Counted from the stretch's first letter, positions 17,053 to 26,481 are shown. The stretch is DNA of 64,000 nucleotides from Pseudodesulfovibrio sp. zrk46 (GCF_012516435.1 NZ_CP051216.1:3161669-3225668); one strand, 5' to 3'. The notes: a model not told the origin generated them from the sequence alone. Translations and numbers: made by a program.

Positions 17053-18993
17053 ATGTCTTTGAAATCTTTTCGTTTGAGAGGGCAATTCTTGTTGCCGGTC
17101 TTGTTGGTGATGGTTCTTGGAGTGAGCTCTTTGCAATGGTTTAGCCTGTGGGAATCATCTCAGGTGATGGAGAAGGAAATCATCAGTGCCATTACCCGCG
17201 ACCAAGAAGCAGCAACACGTTCCATTGATGACTGGGTAAATAATATGGTCGGAAATCTCACCAATTGGAGCAGAGATGAGCGCCTTGTACATGCCATTAA
17301 AGGAGATCCCACAGCACTGACGGAAGTGACGGCATTTACCGAACATGTCTTGAAGGATTTTCCATGGTATGAGGCATTAGCTTTGGTGGATATTGACGGC
17401 AAAGCAGTTGCTGCCAGTCCTGCAAGTTACAAAGATCTCGATGTTAGTGATCGGGGATACTTTCAGGAGGCAATGAGAGGTGATTTGAGTAAATCTAAGG
17501 CCTTAATCAGCCGCGCAACTGGAAATCCCATTTTTGTAGCTTCCATTCCGGTAAAAGACAATTCAGGAGCCATTCATGGTGTGCTTTTTGTGGTGGTCAA
17601 TATTTCCAATGTTTACGATAAAGTATTGTCACATATAAAAATAGGAGAGCATGGCTATGCATTTATGATTGACTCTTCAGGGCTCGTAGTAGGTCATCCA
17701 AATAGTGAGTATGTCTTGAAGATGAATGTTGCTGATACTGACTACGGGCAGGAAATGCTGAGTCGTAAGACAGGGACACACAAATACTATTTTGAGAAAC
17801 AGGAGCAATGGAAAGTCATGTCCTTTGGGCAGGCGAATAATATTGATTGGATTATCACCGTCAATGCCCCTCTCGGAGAGTTGCTTAGTCGTATGGATAT
17901 GATTCGTGACGCCGGTATAGTTGGAACACTGTTAACAATATTTGCTGTCGCGGGAGTGATCCTTTTTGTGGTGAGTCGAATCACAAAGCCTATACAGCAG
18001 GCAGTGCTTCAGGCGAACCAAATTGCGGAAGGGGCTCTCGATATTAAAGTCGATCAAAAAACCTTAAATAAACAGGATGAGGTCGGTGAATTGGCTCGTG
18101 CCTTCGACAAGATGACAATGAACCTTACCGAAACCGTCAGAGCAATCAATATGGCTACTAAAGAAGTGTCATCTGGTAGTGCTGAACTATCCTCCTCCTC
18201 TCAGATTGTTTCGCAGGGTGCTACCGAGCAGGCTGCATCTATTGAAGAAGTCACAGCTTCGATGGAGGAGATGGCTGCAAATATAAGCCAGAATGCGCAA
18301 AACTCTCAGGAAACTGATGCCTTGGCGACCAAAGCTGCTATTGACGCTAAGGAGTGTGGTGCTGCTGTTGCGAAGACAACGGACTCCATGCGCACTATTG
18401 CTGAAAAGATCTCTATCGTTGAAGAGATTGCGAGACAAACTAATTTACTTGCTTTAAATGCAGCAATTGAAGCTGCGAGAGCTGGCGAGCATGGCAAAGG
18501 ATTTGCCGTGGTCGCAGCCGAAGTTCGCAAGTTGGCAGAACGAAGTGGTGAGGCTGCGGCAGAGATCAGTGGTTTGTCTTCCAATAGCGTTGAAGTCGCA
18601 GAGAAAGCTGGCGAGATGCTGTCACTTCTTGTTCCTGATATCGAGAAGACAGCATCACTTGTCCAGGAAATTACTGTGGCAAGCAATGAGCAGAATGCTG
18701 GTGCGACGCAGATTAATGGGGCTATTACTCAGTTGGACACTGTTATCCAGCAAAATGCTTCAGCCTCGGAAGAAATGGCTTCCACCAGTGAAGAGTTGGC
18801 TCAGCAAGCTATCCGTCTTCAGGAGGTTATGTCATTTTTTGATGTGGCTAGTGTTCGGAATCCTGCACAAGTTCAACAGCGTCAGATCGTAAGGGCGAGC
18901 CGTGTTGCGCTACCACAGACCGCAGAAAATATCTCGAATGCAATGAAACAAGATGTGCGTTTTGCCAATGATATGGAGTTTGAACGTTACTAA
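17053..18993 (+). CDS. Methyl-accepting chemotaxis protein with periplasmic Cache domain
   Basis: This 646-residue receptor has a first membrane segment at about 12-32 and a large periplasmic double-Cache-like sensor (about 35-285; [49 protein letters not shown]). A second membrane segment (about 288-308), HAMP (about 310-365) and the signalling hairpin ([20 protein letters not shown]) follow. The Cache type commonly binds small organic acids or amino acids; the ligand is not predictable here. No CheR/CheB-docking pentapeptide is seen at the C-terminus (ends DMEFERY). Confidence 0.94.
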   Translation: MSLKSFRLRGQFLLPVLLVMVLGVSSLQWFSLWESSQVMEKEIISAITRDQEAATRSIDDWVNNMVGNLTNWSRDERLVHAIKGDPTALTEVTAFTEHVLKDFPWYEALALVDIDGKAVAASPASYKDLDVSDRGYFQEAMRGDLSKSKALISRATGNPIFVASIPVKDNSGAIHGVLFVVVNISNVYDKVLSHIKIGEHGYAFMIDSSGLVVGHPNSEYVLKMNVADTDYGQEMLSRKTGTHKYYFEKQEQWKVMSFGQANNIDWIITVNAPLGELLSRMDMIRDAGIVGTLLTIFAVAGVILFVVSRITKPIQQAVLQANQIAEGALDIKVDQKTLNKQDEVGELARAFDKMTMNLTETVRAINMATKEVSSGSAELSSSSQIVSQGATEQAASIEEVTASMEEMAANISQNAQNSQETDALATKAAIDAKECGAAVAKTTDSMRTIAEKISIVEEIARQTNLLALNAAIEAARAGEHGKGFAVVAAEVRKLAERSGEAAAEISGLSSNSVEVAEKAGEMLSLLVPDIEKTASLVQEITVASNEQNAGATQINGAITQLDTVIQQNASASEEMASTSEELAQQAIRLQEVMSFFDVASVRNPAQVQQRQIVRASRVALPQTAENISNAMKQDVRFANDMEFERY

Positions 18994-19016
18994 TTTAGGT
19001 TAATTAGTAATTCGTG

Positions 19017-19039
19017 AGCTGGGGGAGTCCCCCCCAGTT
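19017..19039 (+). terminator. GC-rich hairpin after the receptor gene
   Basis: AGCTGGGGG and CCCCCAGTT form a 9-bp stem with a 5-base loop, 23 bases after the stop. There is no T tract, so termination may be weak or the hairpin may mainly protect the 3' end. Confidence 0.45.
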
Positions 19040-19290
19040 CATGGTATCAATCGAATTGTTAGGCCTTATATCTGTCTTTCCCGCTAGGAGAGGAGTTATC
19101 TTGGTAGTTAGTAATTACCTTTTAGGCAAAATTACTGTCTTAAAGTCAAAGCTGCAGGCTCAATCGATACATATGAGGCAATGCTAAAGCACGCTCTGTT
19201 TATCATAATTCAAGCAAGGAACTCTTAAAAACAAACTAGTTATCCATAAACAAAAGCTGGTTATCAATTTAGATAATCAAGAAATATTGA

Positions 19291-19476
19291 AAGTGGCAAA
19301 CAGGTTGGAAGAACTCCAAGTATGGTGTTGCTGTGTTGGCTGGTCCAATGAATACGATTCCTTTGGCGTTCATGGAAACGGCTCTTGCGAATCGTGGTTA
19401 TAGTTTCAGAGTTTTAACGTCGTCAGATGCCTTTTTGTTGGTTGAGTGCTTAAGAAAGGCAAAAAGGAAAAGGTAG
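19291..19476 (+). pseudogene. Possible gene remnant in a 600-base gap
   Basis: The stretch 18994-19601 holds no intact gene. Within it, 61 codons are open after a TGA at 19288-19290. They read like the end of a protein (GVAVLAGPMNTIPLAF, ETALANRGYSFRVLTSSDAF, a basic C-terminus KAKRKR). There is no start with a ribosome site; the first internal ATG is at 19349. I do not recognise the family. Upstream at 19236 and 19257 are two near-identical 9-mers, CTAGTTATC and CTGGTTATC, exactly 21 bases apart. The rest of the gap shows nothing else I can name. Confidence 0.3.
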
Positions 19477-19540
19477 AGACTCTACTTTTGGACATCATTC
19501 GTTGAGGCTTCATGCCCTAAAAAATCTCTATTCATATTAT

Positions 19541-19569
19541 TGGGACCTAGGTTTAATACCTCGGTCCCA
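19541..19569. terminator. Hairpin terminator after the DUF169 gene
   Basis: TGGGACCTAGG pairs with CCTCGGTCCCA (one mismatch) around TTTAATA. The plus-strand tail is TTAATTTTAAT. It probably serves the convergent DUF169 gene and anything transcribed from the left. Confidence 0.6.
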
Positions 19570-19601
19570 TTAATTTTAATCCTTTGTAATTAAGGCTGAG
19601 C

Positions 19602-20450
19602 TTAATTAGTTTCTTCGCCCCATGCCTTGGCGCTGCGTTGGACTTTCTTACGAACGCTCTTCCAGTCGGTTTCGTGGGTAAACATGGATTCGGGCAAAGC
19701 AGCCAACATTTTCTCATATAGATCTAGGGATATAGTGAAGGTTAGTTCATCAGTTTTCATGAATTTTCTGGCAGAAGGATCAAAGCCTCCTATGACTGCC
19801 TTTTCCTGACCCTGACCTTTGTAATAGAGGGGCCAGCTTATAATATTTGTACAGCCTGCACCAAAGGGGGAGACGACGCACTCCATGTCGCCGGTTGCAA
19901 AGATGGTCTGAGTGAAGAGGCCGCTCAGCACTTCGGGGCGCACAAAGAAGATGACGAATTCCGGCTTTTGGTTGTCAGAAAAGTCAGGGAGTGGTTTGAA
20001 GACGCAATACTTACCTGTGGCTTCACGGGGATTCACCTTGAGCATGAACTCACGCATGGAGTCGGGGTTGGGCATGTACCGCTCTCCATGTATGGGAGTA
20101 TTTTCAAAACCGGTAGATACGTAGTGCTCAATGAACCTGAGATGAGGCTTCATCATCGAACAGTAGTATACGCCACCGGGGCAGCCGTATTCCTCCGCAG
20201 AAATATATGCTGCACCTTTCTTTTTCCTTGCTAGCCAAATGTTGCCCATGACGCAGGAGAACGTTTTCATCACTTTCTGCATGTCCAGTTCCTGCCTGTC
20301 TTCCAGTTCGCGAGAAATGGGTGTCCCCTTTTGGGGGCCGTAGGCTTTCTCCGGTAATGTGTCTGAATAGTAGACGCCGAAGGGGGCTTCTTTCAGGCCA
20401 AGATATTCCAAGAAGTTTGCGGTATCGTCTAAAATGGATTGCATCGTCAT
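19602..20450 (-). CDS. DUF169-family protein
   Basis: This 282-residue cytoplasmic protein belongs to the DUF169 group, whose function is unknown. Traits seen are an N-terminal LGLKEAPFGVYYSD segment, a conserved EEYGCPGGVYYC segment with two cysteines, and FATGDMECVVSPFGAGCTNI. DUF169 proteins are common in anaerobes. AAAGGAG lies just before the ATG, and a second ATG follows two codons on. The gene is divergent from a LysR-type regulator across about 130 bases, the usual geometry for a LysR regulator and its target. Confidence 0.8.
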   Translation of the reverse strand: MTMQSILDDTANFLEYLGLKEAPFGVYYSDTLPEKAYGPQKGTPISRELEDRQELDMQKVMKTFSCVMGNIWLARKKKGAAYISAEEYGCPGGVYYCSMMKPHLRFIEHYVSTGFENTPIHGERYMPNPDSMREFMLKVNPREATGKYCVFKPLPDFSDNQKPEFVIFFVRPEVLSGLFTQTIFATGDMECVVSPFGAGCTNIISWPLYYKGQGQEKAVIGGFDPSARKFMKTDELTFTISLDLYEKMLAALPESMFTHETDWKSVRKKVQRSAKAWGEETN

Positions 20451-20584
20451 TATTATCTCCTTTGAAAGGTCATTTCTTCTCGCACATTGAGAGGGGTGTT
20501 GCCTTTAGACTTGCCTTTTCATATCATGGCTATAAGCAGAATAAACTAGGGCAAATGAAAAACTCTTTTCTACTGACGAGCATA

Positions 20585-21469
20585 ATGGTGCATGAATTTT
20601 TAAATGACGTTCCACTATTGGTAGAAGTGGCTAAACAGAAGAGCTTTACCAAGGCTGCGGATATATTGGGAATTGGAGTCTCAACACTTTCCAGACGGAT
20701 CAAGCTGTTAGAAGGGCGAATGGGCGTACTGCTTTTTTATCGGGATACTCGCAATGTCGAATTGACTGACAACGGTGCGTACCTGTTGGATCGTTGTGGG
20801 TTTATTCTTGAGGAAACGCAAAAGGCGTATGACTCGGTAGTCATGAATATGCAGAAACCGTCCGGCTTGATTCGTGTTTGCATGTTCCGGGACCTTTATG
20901 AACGCCTGCTCAAGGAGGCAATATTGGATTTTGCGGGCATTTGGCCGGATATCCAAATCGAATTGACTTTTGTTGAGCATCCTGTGGATATGCGTACTGA
21001 TCCATACGACGTGGCCTTTCTACTCGGAGGCTCGGTAGCGCCATCCCTTCTTGCCCGGAAACTGCTCACCATCGAACCTCACCTCTACGCTTCGCCTGCT
21101 CTTTTCAAACATTATCCTATCCCCAAAGAGCCGAGCGATTTGCATGATCTGCCATGCATCGTCCTGCAGCGTTTTGGCTGTCGATGGCCCATGCATAACG
21201 GTAGCAGGCAGGTTCTTGTCGAGGTGCAGCCTCAGTACAGTTTTAGTTCTGTTGGGCTATGTCTAGATTTTGCATTGGCAGGCCATGGCGTTGCCATGAT
21301 TCGTGAAGGCGATGCTGAGCCTGACGAAAAGGAGGGCCGCCTAGTACGCCTACTTCCTGAATGGAGCGCAGGCTTTGTCCACGACGTGAGCATGGTGACG
21401 GGTTGTAGACAGCTAACCAAAAGAGTCCGGCTGTTTATGGATCATATCCTTGCCTCGGTATCTTCATGA
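20585..21469 (+). CDS. LysR-family transcriptional regulator
   Basis: This 294-residue regulator has an N-terminal winged helix-turn-helix (FLNDVPLLVEVAKQKSFTKAADILGIGVSTLSRRIKLLEGR, residues about 3-62) and a LysR substrate-binding domain with a short C-terminal end. The ATG used gives the standard LysR N-terminus. An ATG ten codons earlier (20555) is also possible; longer in-frame versions would run through the divergent DUF169 gene. The likely target is the DUF169 gene. It converges on the AraC-type gene at 21486 with a 16-base gap and no visible terminator. Confidence 0.9.
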   Translation: MVHEFLNDVPLLVEVAKQKSFTKAADILGIGVSTLSRRIKLLEGRMGVLLFYRDTRNVELTDNGAYLLDRCGFILEETQKAYDSVVMNMQKPSGLIRVCMFRDLYERLLKEAILDFAGIWPDIQIELTFVEHPVDMRTDPYDVAFLLGGSVAPSLLARKLLTIEPHLYASPALFKHYPIPKEPSDLHDLPCIVLQRFGCRWPMHNGSRQVLVEVQPQYSFSSVGLCLDFALAGHGVAMIREGDAEPDEKEGRLVRLLPEWSAGFVHDVSMVTGCRQLTKRVRLFMDHILASVSS

Positions 21470-21485
21470 TCCATGCGCTCAGATT

Positions 21486-22370
21486 TTAAGACGATCGTAT
21501 CTCACGAATGACCTCTGCCGGACTCTGTCCGAAGTGGCGCTTGAATTCTCGGCTGAACTGGGATGGGCTCTCATATCCTACGGCATCTGCTGCGAGGTAA
21601 GCCTTCATGTTTTCCTGAATGATGAGATCCTTTGCTCGAGCAAGGCGAATCTTTTTGAGATATTGCAGGGGGGAGTCGGCAGTAATTTCTTTGAACGCCT
21701 TATGGAAAGCGGACACGCTCATGTGTGCGGATTCTGCCAACTGCTGCACATCCAGCTTTTCATTGTAGTTACCTTCCATCAGGCTGATCACGCTACCTAC
21801 TTGGGCAAACGAACTATTGCCTTTGGCAAGAGAGTAGAGCACCTGCGCCTGACTGCCGCATAAAGCGCGATAGTATATTTCCCGAACCAGTCCTGGGGCA
21901 AGGATCTTGGCCTCTCGTTCCGATCGAAGTGCCTTGAGCAGTTTAGTCACGGCGTCCTTCATGTCTTCATCCATAGTGGAAGGTCCGATACCAAGCGGGT
22001 AGCCCTTGTCTTCCAAATCCGAGAAATCGGCCTGCAGGTCCATTTGACGGATCAGGTCGTTTAGCTGGCCCATATCAATATCAATGTATACGCCCAGTAG
22101 TGGTTCGTCTTCATCGGGAAAGGACTCGCTTTCAAAAGGCATGGTTACGGAAACTACCAAATAGTTGTCTGCATCATAATGAAAGGATTGGCCGCCGAGA
22201 TGTCCGACTTTGGCTCCCGAAGCAACGATGCATAAACCAGGATTGTACAACATCGGCCTCCGACGAACATGCTGTGTTTCCTTAAAAAAACGGACTCCTC
22301 TATAGCAGGATTCCACAGCGCTTCCGTCCGGTATTTCGTACTCTTTAAGTAATTTTAGCATATTAGACAT
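21486..22370 (-). CDS. AraC-family regulator (AraC_N type, YqhC-like)
   Basis: This 294-residue regulator has the AraC N-terminal domain found in YqhC-like proteins (about 20-170; MLYNPGLCIVASG, NYLVVSVTMPFES, LGVYIDIDMGQL). A C-terminal double helix-turn-helix follows (about 195-292; LAESAHMSVSAFHKAFKEIT, YLKKIRLARAKDLI, YESPSQFSREFKRHFG). It is divergent from an iron-containing alcohol dehydrogenase. In E. coli the related regulator YqhC activates the divergent aldehyde reductase gene yqhD in response to reactive aldehydes. The same logic is inferred here for the operon starting at 22545. Confidence 0.9.
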   Translation of the reverse strand: MSNMLKLLKEYEIPDGSAVESCYRGVRFFKETQHVRRRPMLYNPGLCIVASGAKVGHLGGQSFHYDADNYLVVSVTMPFESESFPDEDEPLLGVYIDIDMGQLNDLIRQMDLQADFSDLEDKGYPLGIGPSTMDEDMKDAVTKLLKALRSEREAKILAPGLVREIYYRALCGSQAQVLYSLAKGNSSFAQVGSVISLMEGNYNEKLDVQQLAESAHMSVSAFHKAFKEITADSPLQYLKKIRLARAKDLIIQENMKAYLAADAVGYESPSQFSREFKRHFGQSPAEVIREIRSS

Positions 22371-22544
22371 TTTGTGCTACCTCCTGTGGGCTGCTTTAAT
22401 TATCAACACCATTTTCAGTTCTAATTCAATACCAAATAGGTGTGTTTAGAGGAATGGGCAAGTTTTTGAGAGAATTGTGTGTTCAAGTCGGTTTAAGAAC
22501 TCCTTAAAAAGGTTTCAACGACAATGAAAACAAAGGAGCACATA

Positions 22545-23732
22545 ATGAACTTTGAATTTCAAAACCCGACTCGTATTATTTTTGGAGCCGGAACAATTAC
22601 TCGCCTTGGAGAAGTGGTCAGTGAATATGGAAGGAAAGCTCTGATCGTTACTGGTGGTGGTAGCGTCAAGCGTAGCGGCGTGTTTGATAATGTTGTCGCA
22701 AGTCTGAAAGCGGCAGGAATTGAATATGCTGAATGCTCCGACGTTGAGCCCAATCCGCGTATCACCTCCGTTTCCCGCGGTGCCGATATCGTTCGTGCTG
22801 AAGGCTGCGACGTGATCGTTGTTCTGGGGGGAGGCAGTGTCATGGACGCTTCCAAGGTTATTTCCGCTGCCGCACTCTACGATGGCAACCCTTGGGATAT
22901 GATTCTCCATGGTCAGGAAGAGGTCTACGTCCCGACCGAGGCACTTCCTGTGATCACAGTCCCCACGCTGGCAGCAACCGGTTCCGAAGTGAACTGCGGT
23001 GCGGTTATTACTAACGAAGAAACAACGGTTAAATCCTTCATTCAGATTCCGCTGCTGTATCCTAAGGTTGCAGTAATGGATCCCGAATTGACCGTGAGCG
23101 TACCTAAGGACCAGACTGCATACGGGGTATGTGATTTGATCACTCACGTTACCGAGTCCTATCTCAATGGTGTTGATAACACCCCTGTTCAAGATCGTTT
23201 GGCAGAAGGCGTCATTCATACGGCTATGGAGTGGGGGCCGAAGGCCATTGCCGATGGTAATGACGTGGAAGCACGTGCACAGGTCATGTGGGCCGCTTCC
23301 GTTGCTCTCATTGGTTGGGCTCAGGTGGGGACTGATGCTCCCTATCCTGTTCACATGATGGAACACACTGTCTCCGCTTATCACGATATTACCCACGCAG
23401 CAGGTCTGTCTATTATCAACCCGGCATGGATGCGTTTTGCAGTCAAGTCCAACACTGCCAAGTACGTCCAGTTTGCTGAACGCCTCTTCGGCCTTCAGGC
23501 CAAGTCCGAAGGCGACCTTGATTGTGCGTTGGAAGGCATCAATCGTTTTGAAGAATTTCTGCGTTCAATTGATTGTCCCACCCGTTTCTCTGAACTGGGC
23601 ATCACCGATGAACTGTTCGAGACCTACGCTAAGGATACCCTGAAGATTGTGAGCGACGGCAAGGGCAACTTGCCCGGACGTCCTTTCCTTAGTGTCGATG
23701 ACATGATCGAGATTTTTAGGGCTGCTTTGTAG
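22545..23732 (+). CDS. Iron-containing alcohol dehydrogenase (YqhD/BDH-like)
   Basis: This 395-residue group III alcohol dehydrogenase probably reduces aldehydes with NAD(P)H. The nucleotide-binding segment is VTGGGSVKRSGVFD, then VVLGGGSVMDASK; the typical PTLAATGSEVN and the metal-binding MEHTVSAYHDITHAAGL follow. The start at 22545 has AAAGGAG 6 bases upstream, whereas an in-frame ATG at 22524 does not. It is the first gene of a long same-strand run to about 30.0 kb, facing away from the YqhC-like regulator. Codons here look more GC-rich than in neighbouring blocks. Confidence 0.93.
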   Translation: MNFEFQNPTRIIFGAGTITRLGEVVSEYGRKALIVTGGGSVKRSGVFDNVVASLKAAGIEYAECSDVEPNPRITSVSRGADIVRAEGCDVIVVLGGGSVMDASKVISAAALYDGNPWDMILHGQEEVYVPTEALPVITVPTLAATGSEVNCGAVITNEETTVKSFIQIPLLYPKVAVMDPELTVSVPKDQTAYGVCDLITHVTESYLNGVDNTPVQDRLAEGVIHTAMEWGPKAIADGNDVEARAQVMWAASVALIGWAQVGTDAPYPVHMMEHTVSAYHDITHAAGLSIINPAWMRFAVKSNTAKYVQFAERLFGLQAKSEGDLDCALEGINRFEEFLRSIDCPTRFSELGITDELFETYAKDTLKIVSDGKGNLPGRPFLSVDDMIEIFRAAL

Positions 23733-23772
23733 CAGAGTAACAATAACAAAAGTTGTTCTATAGGAGGCCACA

Positions 23773-24825
23773 ATGAAAACCAAAACGTTTGTGACCAAAT
23801 TGGCAAGAACCGTGCTGGTATTCCTGACTTTGGTGCTGGCTGGTAACCTCGCATACGCGGAGGGTGATATGATCTGGGATAAGACGTTCAAATTGAGCGA
23901 TAAAGTAATTCACGAAAAGGTTTCGTACCCGAACCGCTACGGAATCACATTGTCTGCAGATATGTATCTGCCCAAGAATATCGATAAGTCCAAGATGTAC
24001 CCGGCTCTCGTCATCGGTACGCCCTATGGCGGTGTCAAGGAACAGGGCGCAGGTATCTATGCACAGACCATGGCGGAGCGCGGTTTTGTCGCCATCGCCT
24101 TTGATGAATCCTATAATGGTGAGAGCGGTGGAGAACCGAGGCATATCTCTTCTCCGGAAATCTTCTCTGAGGATTTTAGCGCGGGAGTTGACTTCTTGGG
24201 AACTCGTCCCTTTGTTGATAGGAATCGAATCGGTGCAATCGGTATCTGCGGCAGCAGTGCATTTGCGCTCAAGGCTGCTCAGGTAGACCAGCGGATCAAG
24301 GCTGTCGCTACAGCGAGCATGTATGACATGAGCCGAGTAATCCGTAACGGTTGGGAAGATTCCATGACCAACGAGGAACGTACCAAGATGTTGGTGGGAC
24401 TCGGCGAGCAGCGCTGGATAGATTTTGAAAACGGTACTCCCATGTTGCCCGAAGGTTTCCCGACGGTCGCGACCGACTCTATCCCCGAAGAACTGGACCC
24501 CATTATGAGCGAGTTCTGGGAATACTACGCCATGCCTCGCGGCCACCATCCCCGCTCCCATGGTCCGTTCACTGCTACCAGCAACATGGCGTTCGTGAAC
24601 TTCCCGCTGATGAACTTCATAAAAGATGTTTCGCCTCGTCCGATTCTCTTCATCATGGGTGAGAAGGCTCATTCCCGTTATTTTACCGAAGATGCATATG
24701 AGCTTGCAGCAGGTCCCAAGGAACTTGTGATCGTTCCCGGTGCCAGACACATCGATCTGTACGATCGTGTGGATATGATTCCTTTTGACAAGCTGGAAGA
24801 CTTCTTCACCAAGGCATTGAAGTAG
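23773..24825 (+). CDS. Exported alpha/beta hydrolase with a Cys nucleophile
   Basis: This 350-residue protein has a signal peptide (about 1-29, cleavage near AYA) and an alpha/beta-hydrolase fold. The nucleophile elbow reads IGICGSSAFAL, that is G-x-C-x-S rather than G-x-S-x-G, so the nucleophile is probably Cys, as in dienelactone hydrolases. The catalytic His is in GARHIDLYD. The sequence resembles YcjY-type proteins of unknown substrate. It lies 40 bases after the alcohol dehydrogenase, behind AGGAGG. A periplasmic location is expected, in contrast to the cytoplasmic dehydrogenase. Confidence 0.83.
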   Translation: MKTKTFVTKLARTVLVFLTLVLAGNLAYAEGDMIWDKTFKLSDKVIHEKVSYPNRYGITLSADMYLPKNIDKSKMYPALVIGTPYGGVKEQGAGIYAQTMAERGFVAIAFDESYNGESGGEPRHISSPEIFSEDFSAGVDFLGTRPFVDRNRIGAIGICGSSAFALKAAQVDQRIKAVATASMYDMSRVIRNGWEDSMTNEERTKMLVGLGEQRWIDFENGTPMLPEGFPTVATDSIPEELDPIMSEFWEYYAMPRGHHPRSHGPFTATSNMAFVNFPLMNFIKDVSPRPILFIMGEKAHSRYFTEDAYELAAGPKELVIVPGARHIDLYDRVDMIPFDKLEDFFTKALK

Positions 24826-24888
24826 TGTGTTCAGAACGGCCTTGCTTTTTTCAAAGGGTGGGGCCGTCCTGATAGAAAGAGAGAGTAA

Positions 24889-25488
24889 ATGGATCTTAAG
24901 CGACTATTGAACCATTTCGACTACGGCCACTCCATGCAGGCAGGTTCAGAGCTTCATGGCGTATTGGTACATTTCAGCAACGAAGCCATGCGAATAACGG
25001 CTGAGTTGAATGGTTCATATCATTCGGCGGAAGAAGTTCGGTCGCTCATGGCCGATCTTATCGGCAAGCCTGTGGACGAGACATTCACCTTGTTTCCACC
25101 GATCTATTCTGATTTTGGAAAGAACATTCACATTGGCAAAAACGTCTTCATCAACTCCTGCTGTAATTTTCAAGATCAGGGTGGGATTACCATCAAAGAC
25201 GGTGCTTTCATTGGGCACAAAGTTGTGTTTGCAACCCTTAATCATGGATATTCCCAAGAGACACGCCATTGTATTTATCCTGCACCCATTGTTGTCGGTA
25301 AAAGTGCCTGGATTGGCTCAAGTGCCACGATCCTGCCGGGCGTGACGATTGGAGACAACGCTATTGTTGCTGCAGGTGCGGTGGTGACGAAAGATGTAGC
25401 TCCGGACACCATTGTTGGTGGGGTTCCTGCGAAATTTATCAAAACAGTCGCAGATGCTGAAAAAGAAAACATGCAACACGAAGAATAA
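24889..25488 (+). CDS. Left-handed beta-helix sugar O-acetyltransferase (Maa/LacA-like)
   Basis: This 199-residue protein has an N-terminal helical segment (maltose acetyltransferase type, about 1-60) and hexapeptide repeats forming a left-handed beta helix (about 80-185). Visible parts are [32 protein letters not shown] with the catalytic His, and [20 protein letters not shown]. It would acetylate a hydroxyl group using acetyl-CoA. It begins 63 bases after the hydrolase and ends 9 bases before the next gene. Confidence 0.88.
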   Translation: MDLKRLLNHFDYGHSMQAGSELHGVLVHFSNEAMRITAELNGSYHSAEEVRSLMADLIGKPVDETFTLFPPIYSDFGKNIHIGKNVFINSCCNFQDQGGITIKDGAFIGHKVVFATLNHGYSQETRHCIYPAPIVVGKSAWIGSSATILPGVTIGDNAIVAAGAVVTKDVAPDTIVGGVPAKFIKTVADAEKENMQHEE

Positions 25489-25497
25489 GGAAGAGAG

Positions 25498-25869
25498 ATG
25501 CCGGAGAATGGAACCAAAGTAGAATTGATCGTCGGTGAAATAGTGATTCCGGCGACCCTAAACAACAGCAAACCTTCTCAGGCACTGCTGGCAAAGTTGC
25601 CCTACACGGTAAAATTGCAACGGTATGAACATGATTACTGCGGTGTCATGAGCGAGCCGTTACCCTATGACGCTGTGGAATTGCATAGTGGCTGGAGGAA
25701 TGGTGACATAGCCTTTGCCGTCAGCGGGAGCTATTTCGCGATTCTCTACAAAGACGAGGAAATCTCCCAGCAGTTCGACGGTATGGTCACCATGGGGACC
25801 TTAGATGGCGATCCTGCCATTATGGATACCCTTGACGCCGGCATCGACGTTCGAATCGAGTCGAAATAA
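25498..25869 (+). CDS. Cyclophilin-like fold protein
   Basis: This 123-residue protein matches the bacterial cyclophilin_like family (PF18050 type). The short segments LLAKLPYTVKLQRYEHDYCG, GWRNGDIAFAVSGSYFAILY and the C-terminal strand are recognisable. Such proteins have the cyclophilin barrel but are not known prolyl isomerases. No signal peptide is present. Homologous domains recur in the exported protein at 27868, so the cluster encodes three cyclophilin-like domains. Confidence 0.72.
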   Translation: MPENGTKVELIVGEIVIPATLNNSKPSQALLAKLPYTVKLQRYEHDYCGVMSEPLPYDAVELHSGWRNGDIAFAVSGSYFAILYKDEEISQQFDGMVTMGTLDGDPAIMDTLDAGIDVRIESK

Positions 25870-25904
25870 CTCTAATCAGTCCATAATCATCAAGGAGATT
25901 TGAT

Positions 25905-26312
25905 ATGAGCGATATATTCAATGGAGAGGGCATTTTCCCTAAGGGAGCCTTGAACGAAGCATATGCAGCCTATTTTACTGGCACCAGCTATCTTGAGATG
26001 CTTTCAATGGAAGGCGTAGTCATCGGTAATGTTACCTTTGAACCGGGGTGTCGTAACTTCTGGCACATACACCATAAGGGTGGACAGATCCTTTTAGTGA
26101 CTGGCGGACGTGGTTGGTATCAGGAAGAAGGGAAGTCCGCACAGGCGCTCAAACCCGGTGATGTGGTCAACATCCCGCCCGAGACCAAGCACTGGCACGG
26201 TGCCGCCAAGGATTCCTGGTTCGCGCACGTGGCTGTGGAAGTCCCTGCTGAAGACAAATCCAACGAGTGGTTGGAGCCAGTCTCCGACGAAGAGTACGAC
26301 GCGCTTGGCTAG
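25905..26312 (+). CDS. Cupin-domain protein
   Basis: This 135-residue single-domain cupin has metal-ligand motif 1 as FWHIHHKGGQILLVTGG and motif 2 as PGDVVNIPPETKHWHGA. The metal-binding His/Glu pattern (HIHH, Q in place of Glu, then H) looks largely intact. Cupins of this type commonly sit beside carboxymuconolactone-decarboxylase-family genes, as here. AAGGAG precedes the ATG. It may act on, or bind, the same small molecule as the other enzymes in the cluster. Confidence 0.86.
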   Translation: MSDIFNGEGIFPKGALNEAYAAYFTGTSYLEMLSMEGVVIGNVTFEPGCRNFWHIHHKGGQILLVTGGRGWYQEEGKSAQALKPGDVVNIPPETKHWHGAAKDSWFAHVAVEVPAEDKSNEWLEPVSDEEYDALG

Positions 26313-26331
26313 TAAGGTCCGAGCGTTTCTC

Positions 26332-26481
26332 ATGCCTGATTTTAGTCAACAGACGGTTGGTACACCAAGTCGGGCAACTCCGGATGCTCCCATGACCCAT
26401 CTGGTCATCTCCGGCAGCAAGGAAGGTAAGGCGTTCTTTTGGAACGAAAAAGTAACGAATGGACAATATATGAAGCGATAG
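26332..26481 (+). pseudogene. Relic of a second cupin gene (C-terminal end only)
   Basis: An open stretch of 49 codons encodes ATPDAPMTHLVISGS and FFWNEKVTNGQYMKR. This matches the usual end of paralogous cupin proteins, in which the last metal-binding His is followed by GATPxxxMTHxxI and a WxEKVxDxQY tail. The metal-binding core is absent. The reading frame is intact but has no ribosome site. It sits between the intact cupin and the decarboxylase-family gene. I read it as the remainder of a deletion, although a translated mini-protein cannot be excluded. Confidence 0.55.

Noticed and set aside
18994..19290. Possible tRNA or other structured RNA in the gap after the receptor gene
   Set aside because: I found no cloverleaf, CCA end or conserved T-loop; only a GC-rich hairpin at 19017-19039 is convincing.
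22515..23396. Long open frame on the minus strand across the alcohol dehydrogenase
   Set aside because: It is antisense to a clear alcohol dehydrogenase gene, has no family features, and its composition (His/Asn/Cys-rich) is typical of a shadow frame.
23758..24750. 330-codon open frame on the minus strand across the exported hydrolase
   Set aside because: It lies opposite a gene with a signal peptide, hydrolase motifs and a ribosome site. It has no recognisable domain.
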